DNA of 64,000 nucleotides from an uncultured Collinsella sp. Lineage in GTDB: Bacteria; Actinomycetota; Coriobacteriia; Coriobacteriales; Coriobacteriaceae. This document shows, one piece after another, positions 1 through 10,774 of the stretch. Numbering within the stretch: position 1 is the stretch's first letter; every line of letters begins with the position of its first letter. Location of the stretch: contig CAUBOH010000013.1 in assembly GCA_958437495.1 (NCBI GenBank), positions 1 through 64,000 on the forward strand, written 5' to 3'. The notes beneath the pieces were generated by a model that saw nothing but the letters and a program-made list of their open reading frames with translations, was not told where the DNA came from and did not search any database. Made by a program: the position numbers and the translations under genes.

Positions 1-113
1 CGCCGCACCTTAATGGCACGGCGGGCGATTTTCTACGCATGCTTCATCGTGTGGGGGCGGGGCTGCGGGGCGCGCGGTGCCCGCGGCTTACAGCCGGCCC
101 GGTGATAGATGCG

Positions 114-545
114 TTACTGGATGCGAGTTCGGCAGTAGGGGCAGACCTTCCAGTGCGCATCGAGCGGACGATGGCAGCTGGGGCACACGTTGCGAACCTG
201 GGTGTCGCACACGGGGCAGACCACGAAGTCCTTCTCGATGGGGGCGCCGCACTGGGGGCAGGTGCCGTACTGGGCAAGCTGGCGCTCGCGCAGGGCCATG
301 TCCAGCTCCTGCTCCTCGCGATCGGCCGCATAGGAGTGCGGACGCAGGACCAGGTAGGCAATGAGGCCCACAAACGGGATGAGGGCGATGATGCCCCATG
401 CCACATAGGCGCTGGCGCCGCGGCGGCGGGCGTCGATGAACACATAGACGACCGACAGCACATACAGGGCGATGATGAAGCCGACGAAGGCATAGATGAC
501 GCCCATAAGCTGCGGTGACATGAGCTCGTTGATGTATTTGGACAT
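114..545 (-). CDS. Membrane protein with C-terminal double zinc ribbon
   Basis: A 143-residue protein of unknown function. Two hydrophobic segments (about residues 12-36 and 45-66) form a membrane hairpin. A short charged linker then leads to a double zinc-ribbon with four CxxC knuckles: Cys96/99, 110/113, 121/124 and 135/138. This matches the DZANK/zinc-ribbon class, in which the ribbons sit on the cytoplasmic side and usually bind protein or nucleic acid; that role is inferred from the family. The start is the ATG at 545. Its promoter must lie in the repeat-rich region to the right, so the 80-bp array at 640-1025 is directly upstream. No operon partner is visible on this side. The zinc-ribbon call is firm, the function is not. 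Confidence 0.8.
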   Translation of the reverse strand: MSKYINELMSPQLMGVIYAFVGFIIALYVLSVVYVFIDARRRGASAYVAWGIIALIPFVGLIAYLVLRPHSYAADREEQELDMALRERQLAQYGTCPQCGAPIEKDFVVCPVCDTQVRNVCPSCHRPLDAHWKVCPYCRTRIQ

Positions 546-639
546 TGAGGTGTACCTTTCGGAATATTTACAGTCCGGTCAAGTTTACCACGGGGTTTGT
601 TTATATGGGACTACGGTTGCAAGCGGGGCTGGTGTGGAC

Positions 640-1025
640 ACAAACATCTCAATCTGTAACAGGTGGAGGCGAAATCCGGGTCTAGATGTTACAGATCGAG
701 ACACAGGGGTCCCTTCCCGACTTCAATCTCGATCTGTAACATCTTGGACCCCAAAACCCCTCTTACTGTTACAGATCGAGACATTCAAAATCCGCCAAAA
801 GGTTTGTCTTGACCTGTAACATCTAGAACCCAAATCATCAGCTAACTGTTACAGATCGAGACAAAGAAAACCGTCCAGGCCAAATGTCTCAATCTGTAAC
901 AGTTACTCGACAAAAACAGGTCTAACTGTTACAGATTTAGACATTCGAAACCGACTGATAGGTTCATCTAAATCTGTAACATCTTGGACCTCAAAAACCT
1001 TCTTACTGTTACAGATCGAGACAAA
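640..1025. repeat. Five-unit 80-bp tandem array of alternating inverted sites
   Basis: The sequence shows ten copies of a site of about 17 bp related to TGTTACAGATCGAGACA. They alternate in orientation and are spaced about 40 bp apart. The forward form begins at 687, 767, 847, 927 and 1007. The motif CTGTAAC of the inverted form begins at 654, 734, 814, 894 and 974. Both series have an exact 80-bp period. The intervening stretches of about 22 bp differ much more than the sites. Neighbouring sites can pair into hairpins on either side. The array fills the gap between the divergent genes at 114-545 and 1192-2649. Its function is unknown; possibilities are an operator array, a structured transcript or an expanded repeat. 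Confidence 0.9.
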
Positions 1026-1159
1026 CCTCTGACACCAGGGGCGGCAGACGAGGTTGTCGACGTTGCCGAGTCTCCCCTTACCTGCCGTTGGCGGGTGCTG
1101 CGGGGCTGTTCGCCGCATTGCCGCCGCACTGGGGGTGTGCAGACCGTAGGATATTCCTA

Positions 1160-1174
1160 TTGACAGCCTGTCAA
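1160..1174. promoter_or_regulatory. Perfect palindrome upstream of the oxidoreductase operon (candidate operator)
   Basis: TTGACAGCCTGTCAA is a perfect inverted repeat with 7-bp arms around a single C, 17 bp before the GTG start at 1192. The left arm also resembles a -35 box, but no convincing -10 follows. A repressor or activator site is the simplest reading. Confidence 0.45.
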
Positions 1175-1191
1175 CTTGTCTGGGAGGCACC

Positions 1192-2649
1192 GTGGCAGAA
1201 ACGTTTGATATCGCAATTGTGGGCGCGGGCATTACCGGGTGCGCCATCGCGAGGCAGCTCGCGCGCTATGACCTATCCATTTGCGTGGTCGAGGCAGCAA
1301 ACGATATCGCGCTGGGAGCTTCGAAGGCCAACGGCGGTCTGGTGCACGCCGGCTACGATCCGGCGCCGGGCACCGTAAAGGCGCAGGTCAACGCCCGCGG
1401 CTGCGAGCTGTATAGCACGTGGGCCCAGGAGCTGGGCTTTTTGTTTTGCCGCACCGGTTCGATGGTGCTGGGGTTTAACGACGAAGACCGCGCACGCCTG
1501 GAGAAGCTGCACCAGAATGGCCTGGCCAACGGCGTTCCCGAGCTGGCGATTATCGGCCATGAGCGCATCCACGAGCTGGAGCCACGCGCGAGTGCCCAGG
1601 CCACGTGCGCACTATGGTGCCCTTCGACCGGTTACGTTGACCCGTTTGAAGTGGCCATTGCCGCGCTGGAAAACGCGGTTGCCAACGGCGTGACATTTAT
1701 GCGATCTGCGCCAGTGGAGGCCATTGAAGTTGCCGACTCGGATGACGGATCCGCGCGCTTTACGCTGGCAACGCCCTCCGGAGACGTGCGCTGCCGTTAC
1801 CTGATCAACGCCGCAGGCAACGGAGCTGCGAACATCTCGCATATGGCCGGCGCCGAGAAGTTCCAGATGGTCTGGCGCCAGGGAAACATTGTGGTGCTGG
1901 ACAAGGAACCGCGCGCGCTGATGCCGCTCTACCCCGTTCCCACGCCGGTTTCCAAGGGCGTCATCGTGACGGGTACCGTACACGGCAACACCGTGATTAC
2001 CGCGACGGCCGCCGTGCGCGAACCCGGCGACACGCAGACCTACGCGACCGATATCGACGCGCTGCTGAGCGGCGCGCGCAAGCTGGTGCCCGACCTGGAC
2101 ACGCGTCGCGTGGTGCGCGCGTTTGCCGGCGGTCGTCCGGTCATTCAGGATACGAACGACTTCTTTATTGGGCAGTCGACCGTGGTGCTGGGGCTGTTCC
2201 AGGCGGCAGGTATTCAGTCGCCGGGCGTGGCGAGCGCACCGGCAATTGCCGAGCGCATGGAGCGCGTGATGCGCGAGGCAGGCGTTGCCTTGCGCGAACG
2301 GACCGATTGGGACCCGATTCGCCGCGCGCCGGACGACTTTGACCGTGTGCCGCTTGCGCGCAAGGAAGAGCTCATTGAGTCCGACCCCGCGTGGGGGCAG
2401 ATCGTCTGCCGCTGCGAGACGGTGCCCGAGGCCGAGATCGTGGCCGCGATCCGACGCCGCCCGGGCGCGGTTTCGGTCGAGGGCGTCAAGCGCCGCTGCC
2501 GTGCCGGCATGGGTCGGTGCCAGAGCGGTTTTTGTCAGAGCCGCGTGGTGGCGATCCTGGCGCGCGAGCTAGGCTGCGACCCCAGCGAGGTGCTGTTGGA
2601 GGATGCCGGATCTTGGGTGGTTGAGGGACCGCTGAAGGGGGTGCGCTAG
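1192..2649 (+). CDS. GlpA-like FAD-dependent oxidoreductase with BFD-type [2Fe-2S] domain
   Basis: A 485-residue flavoprotein of the DAO/glycerol-3-phosphate dehydrogenase superfamily. The Rossmann motif GAGITG is at residues 11-16 and the DAO fold fills about residues 5-360. The C-terminal part has a bacterioferredoxin-like iron-sulfur domain with Cys406, 408, 436, 443 and 448, as in anaerobic GlpA. The likely reaction is flavin-linked oxidation of glycerol 3-phosphate or a related 2-hydroxy acid, with electrons passed to the next gene product; the substrate is inferred. The start is GTG at 1192, supported by GGGAGG 7 bases upstream. It is the first gene of a tight operon with the two genes at 2651 and 4037. 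No GlpC-type membrane anchor is present. Confidence 0.85.
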   Translation: MAETFDIAIVGAGITGCAIARQLARYDLSICVVEAANDIALGASKANGGLVHAGYDPAPGTVKAQVNARGCELYSTWAQELGFLFCRTGSMVLGFNDEDRARLEKLHQNGLANGVPELAIIGHERIHELEPRASAQATCALWCPSTGYVDPFEVAIAALENAVANGVTFMRSAPVEAIEVADSDDGSARFTLATPSGDVRCRYLINAAGNGAANISHMAGAEKFQMVWRQGNIVVLDKEPRALMPLYPVPTPVSKGVIVTGTVHGNTVITATAAVREPGDTQTYATDIDALLSGARKLVPDLDTRRVVRAFAGGRPVIQDTNDFFIGQSTVVLGLFQAAGIQSPGVASAPAIAERMERVMREAGVALRERTDWDPIRRAPDDFDRVPLARKEELIESDPAWGQIVCRCETVPEAEIVAAIRRRPGAVSVEGVKRRCRAGMGRCQSGFCQSRVVAILARELGCDPSEVLLEDAGSWVVEGPLKGVR

Positions 2650-2650
2650 G

Positions 2651-4033
2651 ATGGCGGAATTCGGATCGAGCGCAATTGATAGCGGCGCCGTTGAGGCCGT
2701 GGCAACGCAGGCTTTCGACGTGGTGGTTATCGGCGGCGGACCTGCCGGCATGGCGGCCGCGCTTGCCGCGCAAAAGGCCGGCGCGCGCGTGGCCATCGTG
2801 GAGCGCGAGCAGCACCTGGGCGGCATCCTCCGCCAGTGCATTCACACGGGTTTTGGCCTGTCGCACTTTAAGCAGGAACTCACCGGCCCCGAGTACGCGC
2901 AGCGCTTTATCGACCAGGTGCGTGCAACCGACATTGCGTTGTTCTTGGGCAGCATGGTGCTTGGGATCGATTCGAGCGAGGACGCGGACGCGTCGAGCGT
3001 GGGCGAGGGCGCGGGAGATGCCGCAGTCCATACCGTCACGTTCATGAGCCGTGCCGGCATGTTACAGCTCACCGGACGTGCCGTCGTCCTTGCCATGGGC
3101 TGCCGCGAGCGCACGCGCAGCGAGATCAAGATCCCCGGCAGCCGCCCCGCCGGCGTGTTTACGGCCGGTTTGGCGCAGCGATACATCAATATCGAAAACC
3201 TCAAGCCCGGCTCGCGTGCCGTCATTTTGGGCTCGGGCGACATCGGACTTATCATGGCGCGCCGCTGCACGCTCGAGGGGATTTCCGTCGAGGGCGTGTA
3301 CGAGCTCATGCCGTACGCCAACGGTCTGCGCCGCAACGTCAAGAATTGCCTGGACGACTTTGGCATTCCGCTGCACCTGTCCACCACCGTCACGCGCGTG
3401 ATCGGGCACGACCGTGTGGAGGCCGTCGAGGTAAGCCAGGTCGACGAGCATCTGGCGCCCATTGCCGGGACGGAGCGCATCGTTCCGTGCGACACGCTGC
3501 TGCTATCGGTGGGATTGATTCCCGAGAACAAGCTTTCGGTTGCCGCAGGCGTTGAGCTTGACCCGCGCACGCGCGGCGCCGTAGTGGACCAGAGCCTGCA
3601 GACGGGCGTGCCGGGCATCTTTGCCTGCGGCAACGTGCTGCACGTGCATGACCTGGCCGACAACGTGACGACCGAGTCCGAGCGCGCCGGTGCGGCTGCG
3701 GCGGCATGGGCGCTGGGCGGCGACGCCGGGGCGAGCGCTGTGGACACGAGCTGCGACCTGACGGTCTCCCCTGCCGGCATCGCGGGCTACGCGCTGCCGG
3801 GACGCATTACGGCCGTAGCACTCACCAAACTCAACTTCCGCGTACGCCGACCGGTCGACGCCGCCCGCGTGCGCATTCTGGCAGGCGGCGAGGAACTGCT
3901 TACAGGCAAGATCCGCCCGTTTAAACCGAGCGTAATGGAAAGTTTCCCGGTGCCGGCAAAGGTGATTCAGCGCGCACTCGACCTAGGTGCTAGCGAAATT
4001 GTCCTGTCCGTCGATTCCGTTGAGGAGGCATAG
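2651..4033 (+). CDS. NAD(P)/FAD-dependent oxidoreductase
   Basis: A 460-residue pyridine-nucleotide-disulfide-type flavoprotein. The FAD-binding motif GGGPAG is at residues 28-33, and a second dinucleotide motif (GSGDIG) lies near residue 195. A redox-site Cys follows the FAD motif in the LGGILRQC segment, and a CGN motif lies near residue 325. It starts one base after the stop of the GlpA-like gene, so translation is probably coupled. Sets of GlpA-like protein, this oxidoreductase and DUF1667 occur together in many anaerobes. There this subunit probably passes electrons from the GlpA-like partner to NAD(P). The substrate and final acceptor cannot be read from sequence. Confidence 0.85.
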   Translation: MAEFGSSAIDSGAVEAVATQAFDVVVIGGGPAGMAAALAAQKAGARVAIVEREQHLGGILRQCIHTGFGLSHFKQELTGPEYAQRFIDQVRATDIALFLGSMVLGIDSSEDADASSVGEGAGDAAVHTVTFMSRAGMLQLTGRAVVLAMGCRERTRSEIKIPGSRPAGVFTAGLAQRYINIENLKPGSRAVILGSGDIGLIMARRCTLEGISVEGVYELMPYANGLRRNVKNCLDDFGIPLHLSTTVTRVIGHDRVEAVEVSQVDEHLAPIAGTERIVPCDTLLLSVGLIPENKLSVAAGVELDPRTRGAVVDQSLQTGVPGIFACGNVLHVHDLADNVTTESERAGAAAAAWALGGDAGASAVDTSCDLTVSPAGIAGYALPGRITAVALTKLNFRVRRPVDAARVRILAGGEELLTGKIRPFKPSVMESFPVPAKVIQRALDLGASEIVLSVDSVEEA

Positions 4034-4036
4034 CTC

Positions 4037-4435
4037 ATGAGCACGAATGTGACCGAGACATTGCAGTTCAACTGCACCACTTGCCCATCCGAATGCCTCC
4101 TGACCGTAGAGGTGGAGCGCGATGCCAACGGTACCGTGGCAGCGGTGCGCTCCGTAACCGGCAACAGCTGTCCGCGCGGTGATAAATTCGCGCATCAGGA
4201 GCTCAGCTGCCCCATGCGTGTGCTCACCACCACCGTGGCCGTATCCGGCGGCGACGAGGCGCTGCTGCCCGTGCGTACAGCCGAAGCCATCCCGCTGGCA
4301 CTCCACGCCCAAGCCATGGACCTCATCCGCGGCGTGGTCGTCGAGGCCCCCATCCGCATGGGCGACGTATTGCTGGAGAACCTCCTTGACACAAACATCA
4401 ACCTCATCGCCAGCATGGACATCGACCCAGCCTAA
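4037..4435 (+). CDS. DUF1667 cysteine-rich protein
   Basis: A 132-residue protein of the DUF1667 family. Its N-terminal half carries Cys13, 16 and 20 (CxxCxxxC spacing), then Cys45 and Cys58, which suggests an iron-sulfur or metal site. The C-terminal half is conserved but has no recognised fold. The ATG at 4037 follows GAGGAGG at a good distance and lies 3 bases after the previous stop, so it is the last gene of the three-gene oxidoreductase operon. It is probably a small electron-transfer or stabilising subunit for the two flavoproteins; this is inferred from the constant association, since the family has no assigned function. Confidence 0.85.
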   Translation: MSTNVTETLQFNCTTCPSECLLTVEVERDANGTVAAVRSVTGNSCPRGDKFAHQELSCPMRVLTTTVAVSGGDEALLPVRTAEAIPLALHAQAMDLIRGVVVEAPIRMGDVLLENLLDTNINLIASMDIDPA

Positions 4436-4494
4436 GCAGCTAATTTAGGACGTGGCTCTTTAGCTACCCCGCCATCCACTCCGCCCCTCCTCAA

Positions 4495-4557
4495 TTGCGG
4501 TGAAATAGTTCCTGATTTCTGCCAATACCCCGGCATCCAGGAACCATTCCACCGCAA
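4495..4557. repeat. 63-bp intergenic palindrome, copy 1
   Basis: The outer arms TTGCGGTGAAATAG and the complement of CATTCCACCGCAA can pair; the inner TTCCTG/CAGGAA arms also pair. This is the most degenerate of four copies in the window (others at 21457, 43937 and 62680), all exactly 63 bp. It lies in the 476-bp gap 4436-4911. Confidence 0.85.
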
Positions 4558-4602
4558 CTATCCTTGGAATTGGTATTTAGCTTGTGCCTACTTTAGTGCC
4601 AA

Positions 4603-4759
4603 TTCAAAACTATGCCGGATTACAGGGCTGATTCGGAGACTCCCATCCATACCGGCAATTTCGATTTTTGATAAGCCGTCTACCTGCGGTTTTAATTTCG
4701 CGATTTTTCCCATGGTCAAGCAATACGGGTCCAGCCCCGTAATCCGCCATACTTTTGAA
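4603..4759 (+). repeat. About 160-bp fold-back element, copy A
   Basis: Arms of 28 bp at both ends pair with only three mismatches (ends TTCAAAA and TTTTGAA). The inner core shares the run TCTACCTGCGGTTTTAATTT with the copy at 6049-6208, but the arm sequence is unrelated to that copy. No open reading frame is carried. Confidence 0.85.
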
Positions 4760-4807
4760 ACCAGCCCATGTGGGACGGGCCTCTTATAACTCCTTTTTCC
4801 TGCGCGC

Positions 4808-4892
4808 TTGCCAGCCTCGCCATGGAGTATCCCAAAGTACCGGCATAAAAGGAACGTCCCTATCTGCCGGGCTTGGGATACCATGGTGGCAA
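4808..4892. repeat. 85-bp imperfect inverted repeat
   Basis: The arms begin TTGCCA and end TGGCAA and share CCATGG and TATCCCAA segments. The centre contains AAAGGAACGTCCCT, resembling the short palindromes at 6004 and 63162. It lies just before the ribosome binding site of the gene at 4912, so it may be in that gene's leader. Confidence 0.7.
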
Positions 4893-4911
4893 CCTAGCGA
4901 AAGGACGATGT

Positions 4912-6000
4912 ATGGCACATGTCGATGACCAGCGTGTGGCGCGCGTGCTCGATGCGCTCGAGGCACAACACCCCGGCGCGCAGCTGCTCGTAAACGACCC
5001 ATGGTCGATTTACTATCTGACCGGTTTTTATGCCGATATGTTCGAGCGTTTTTGCGGCGTGCTGCTCGCGCGCGATGACGAGCCCGTGATCTTGGTCAAC
5101 GCCCTGCACCAGCTGCCCGAGTACGACAATGCCCGCGTCGCCTATCACACCGATACCGACATCGTGGCCGACGCCATCGCGCGCGAGATCGATCCGACCA
5201 AACCGCTCGGCATCGACACCGTCATGCGCTCCGGCTTTTTGATGCCGCTCATGGAGCGCCATGCTGCGAGCGAGTTTTTCCTGGGCGACTTTGCCGTCAC
5301 CGCAGCACGCACCCACAAGGACGAAGCCGAGCAGGAGCTCATGCGCGTGTCCTCAGCTGCTAACGACGCCGTGATGGCCGATGCCATCAAGCTCGTCCAC
5401 GAGGGCGTAACGGAGCGCGAAATTGCCGACCAGATGCTCGGCCTGTATCGCAAGCACGGCTGCGAGGGCTTTAGCTTTCCGCCCATCGTGAGCTTTGGCG
5501 CCAACGCCGGCGACCCGCACCACGAGCCCGACGACACAGTGCTCAAGCGTGGCGACGTGGTGCTGTTCGATATTGGCGGGCGCCGCTGCAACTACTGCTC
5601 GGACATGACGCGCACATTCTTTTGGGGCGAGCCGGACGAGGAGACGGCACGCATCTACGATATCGTTCGCCGCGCCAACGAAGCCGCCGAGGCGCTCATC
5701 GCCCCGGACGTGCGCATGTGCGACCTGGACCGCGCCGCGCGCGACGTGATTGAAGACGCGGGCTATGGGCAGTACTTTACGCATCGCCTGGGTCACTCGA
5801 TCGGCCTGCAGGATCACGAACCGGGCGACGTCTCGCTCGTCAACGAGCAGGTTGTCGAGCCGGGCATGACATTCTCCATCGAGCCTGGCATCTACCTCCC
5901 CGGCCACACCGGCGTCCGCATCGAGAACTTGGCCCTGGTTACCGAGGCCGGCGTCGAGATTCTCAACGCCTACCCCCACGACCCAGTCCGCCTAGACTAG
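4912..6000 (+). CDS. Xaa-Pro peptidase (M24 family)
   Basis: A 362-residue cytoplasmic M24B metallopeptidase that should cleave X-Pro bonds at peptide N-termini. The N-terminal creatinase-like domain covers about residues 1-130 and the pita-bread catalytic domain the rest. The five metal ligands are visible: Asp220 (FDIGG), Asp231 (SDMTR), His294 (HRLGH), Glu324 (IEPG) and Glu338 (IENL). The ATG at 4912 was chosen because GAAAGGA lies just upstream; an in-frame ATG 39 bases earlier lacks such a site. The gene stands alone between repeat-rich gaps. Length and motifs are normal for an aminopeptidase P or prolidase; which of the two cannot be told. Confidence 0.9.
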   Translation: MAHVDDQRVARVLDALEAQHPGAQLLVNDPWSIYYLTGFYADMFERFCGVLLARDDEPVILVNALHQLPEYDNARVAYHTDTDIVADAIAREIDPTKPLGIDTVMRSGFLMPLMERHAASEFFLGDFAVTAARTHKDEAEQELMRVSSAANDAVMADAIKLVHEGVTEREIADQMLGLYRKHGCEGFSFPPIVSFGANAGDPHHEPDDTVLKRGDVVLFDIGGRRCNYCSDMTRTFFWGEPDEETARIYDIVRRANEAAEALIAPDVRMCDLDRAARDVIEDAGYGQYFTHRLGHSIGLQDHEPGDVSLVNEQVVEPGMTFSIEPGIYLPGHTGVRIENLALVTEAGVEILNAYPHDPVRLD

Positions 6001-6003
6001 GCA

Positions 6004-6034
6004 ATGCGGCAAAGGGACAGCCCCTTTGCCGCAT
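6004..6034. repeat. Short palindrome of the CAAAGGGAC type, copy 1
   Basis: Arms ATGCGGCAAAGGG and CCCTTTGCCGCAT are perfectly complementary around a short centre. It lies directly after the stop of the peptidase gene and could act as a terminator, though no T-run follows. Related copies are at 51503 and 63162. Confidence 0.75.
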
Positions 6035-6048
6035 CCCACCAATACCGA

Positions 6049-6208
6049 GCCACAAAAACGGCCTATCTACTACGTTTAACCCGCATGGGTCGACCATGCG
6101 GGTATTTTTTGAAAATCGGCAAGCCATCTACCTGCGGTTTTAATTTCGCAATTATCGACATGGTCGAGGGTAACCGGTCAAACGTAGTAGATAGGCCCAT
6201 TTCGTGGC
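6049..6208 (+). repeat. 160-bp fold-back element, copy B
   Basis: The 28-bp arms (GCCAC outermost, CTACTACGTTT innermost) flank a conserved core of about 100 bp containing TCTACCTGCGGTTTTAATTT. It matches the element at 44073-44232 in both arms and core, and the element at 4603-4759 in core only. It fills most of the gap 6001-6242. Confidence 0.9.
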
Positions 6209-6242
6209 AAGCAGCCCAAATTGGCTGCCACCGTTGGCGGGG

Positions 6243-7586
6243 TTAGCGGAGCAGGCCGGCTACTTCGCCGGCTAGGGTGATGGTGCCGGCGGCAACGAAG
6301 GACTCGCCCGCGGCATCGAAGGCAGCGAGGGCCTCGGGCACGCTGGGATACACGCCTGCGAGCTTGTCAGCGTCCACAAGCGCAGCAAGCTCCCGCGCGG
6401 GCAAGGCGCGATCGGAATCGGTCTGCGTCACGACCACGCGCGGGAAGGCCGGGATCAGCATGTCGACGATGCCCGCCACGTCCTTGTCGGCCAGTGCGGC
6501 GCACAGCAGTGTGGGGCGATTCTCTACGCACGGATCGATCTCGTCCAACGCGCTCACAAAATTCTCGCAGCTCTGGGGGTTGTGACAGGCGTCGATCAGC
6601 TTGAGCGGATCGGTCCCCAGCACGTCAAAACGACCCGGTGTGGGGCAACCCATAAGCGATGCATCCAACGCATCGTGATCGAGCTCGCGGCCCAGATAGC
6701 CCTCGCACAGCATAATCGCGCACGCGGCATTCTGCGGCTGATAGGCCGGCTTGACCATGCTCGACGTATAGATCGCACGCGGCGTGGTGCAGCTCAACTC
6801 AACCGTGTCACCCACATGCGCCGGCACCTTAGTCGTGGCGTGACTCACCACGAGCGGTACGACGCCGCACGCGCGGCAACGGGCATCCATCACGCGCTGA
6901 ACGCTCGCCTCGTGCGTGCCCTCGCCCAAAACAACCAAGCGCCCAGGTTTGATAACCGCAGCCTTCTCACCCGCAATGGCTTCGAGCGTGTCACCCAAAA
7001 TGCGCATGTGATCGAGCCCGATGCCTGTAATGGCAACGGCGACGGGATCGGTCGCGCTTGTGGCGTCCCAACGCCCGCCCATGCCAACCTCGAGCACGGC
7101 AACATCCACCGCGGCCTCGGCAAACACGACAAGTGCGGCAGCCGTCAGCAGGTCAAACGGCGTGATGGAATAGGCGCGCTCCCCCGCCGCCACACGACGG
7201 GCATTCACCCGATGCCCTGCCTCGACAGCTGCCGAAACGCCACGGGCAAAGGCCTCGTCACTCACGACGCGTCCATCGACCTCCATACGCTCGGGATAGC
7301 GCACCAGCTGCGGCGACGTATACAGCGCGGTCTTGAGCCCCTCGCCGCGAAGGATGGCAGCCGAAAAACGCGTGGTCGAAGTCTTGCCATTGGTACCAGC
7401 AACCTGAATGCAATCGAAATACTCATCCGGACGTCCCAGTTCATCGAGCATATCGACAACCGTCTCGAGCAGAGGACCAGCATCCCCAGAAATCCGCCCC
7501 GTATCAGCAGCCAGCCCAACAGCCTCATCAAACGAAAGCAGCTCAAACGAGAAAGGAACGACATACGACCCAGAACGCTTAGCCAT
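6243..7586 (-). CDS. folC: Bifunctional folylpolyglutamate/dihydrofolate synthase
   Basis: A 447-residue Mur-ligase-family enzyme that adds glutamate to folates in the cytoplasm with ATP. The P-loop GTNGKTS is at about residues 64-70, followed by the folate-loop region TSPQL and a glutamate-ligase C-terminal domain. The ATG at 7586 follows GGGGGA at 9 bases; a start 39 bases upstream is possible but would add a short hydrophobic tail with no family counterpart. It is downstream of valS in the order seen in many Gram-positives. The 280-base gap between them contains a long inverted repeat, so folC probably has its own promoter. Confidence 0.92.
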   Translation of the reverse strand: MAKRSGSYVVPFSFELLSFDEAVGLAADTGRISGDAGPLLETVVDMLDELGRPDEYFDCIQVAGTNGKTSTTRFSAAILRGEGLKTALYTSPQLVRYPERMEVDGRVVSDEAFARGVSAAVEAGHRVNARRVAAGERAYSITPFDLLTAAALVVFAEAAVDVAVLEVGMGGRWDATSATDPVAVAITGIGLDHMRILGDTLEAIAGEKAAVIKPGRLVVLGEGTHEASVQRVMDARCRACGVVPLVVSHATTKVPAHVGDTVELSCTTPRAIYTSSMVKPAYQPQNAACAIMLCEGYLGRELDHDALDASLMGCPTPGRFDVLGTDPLKLIDACHNPQSCENFVSALDEIDPCVENRPTLLCAALADKDVAGIVDMLIPAFPRVVVTQTDSDRALPARELAALVDADKLAGVYPSVPEALAAFDAAGESFVAAGTITLAGEVAGLLR

Positions 7587-7736
7587 AACCCAAAGTCCCC
7601 CATAACAGAAAAAGAGGCCCATCAAAAAGAATGAGCCCCTCGCGTTGACAATATCAGCCTTTACCCGCTTGCAGCAAGATCAAGGCCACAACCCAGTGAC
7701 CCTAACTAACCAGTTGCAAACAACCACGTAAACGAA

Positions 7737-7860
7737 CTGGGAGCGGCCCGATGCTTTGCTCGCCGCAAGTTCCGCACGCAAAGGACAGCACTTAATGTGC
7801 TGTCCGTCTTGCGCAGGACTGTCCGCAGCGGAGAGCAAAGCATCGGGACGCGTCCCCCAG
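7737..7860. repeat. 124-bp nested inverted repeat
   Basis: The outer arms of about 30 bp contain CCCGATGCTTTGCTC (7747-7761) and its complement (7833-7847). The centre has a second perfect hairpin, GGACAGCAC/GTGCTGTCC with loop TTAAT (7783-7805). It ends 6 bases before the stop codon of valS on the same strand, so it would lie in the 3' end of the valS transcript. Confidence 0.85.
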
Positions 7861-7866
7861 TAACGC

Positions 7867-10563
<2,697 letters not shown>

Positions 10564-10583
10564 ATATCTCTCCCTGTCCCGCC

Positions 10584-10623
10584 GGGGAGGAACGCAGGCC
10601 CGTTAGGGTCTGCGTTCCTCCCC
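10584..10623 (-). promoter_or_regulatory. Leader hairpin before valS
   Basis: The arms GGGGAGGAACGCAG and CTGCGTTCCTCCCC pair fully in the short stretch before the valS start. There is no U-run after the hairpin, so it is not a simple terminator. It may control translation or RNA stability. Confidence 0.55.
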
Positions 10624-10712
10624 TTAGGTATCGATTACTTCAGTCTGATATGACTTCGCTGAGGCTTAAACAAACACACAGAATAACACAGGTAGTTGGG
10701 GTTATTGCGTAT

Positions 10713-10751
10713 ATATAAAATAGCCTCCGACCGCGGGTGGTCGGAGGCTAT
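10713..10751 (-). terminator. Rho-independent terminator of clpX
   Basis: On the minus strand, ATAGCCTCCGACC pairs with GGTCGGAGGCTAT and is followed by TTTTATATA. It lies 24 bases after the clpX stop codon. Confidence 0.9.
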
Positions 10752-10774
10752 CGACAAAGACGTTTTGACAGGTT

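Noticed and set aside
496..819. 107-codon plus-strand frame running into the 80-bp array
   Set aside because: Runs through the repeat array, lacks a ribosome binding site and has no family features.
640..1025. CRISPR array
   Set aside because: Repeats alternate in orientation, spacers are only about 22 bp, some spacers resemble each other and no cas genes are present.
10564..10720. T-box leader of valS
   Set aside because: No T-box consensus and no antiterminator/terminator pair with a U-run were found.
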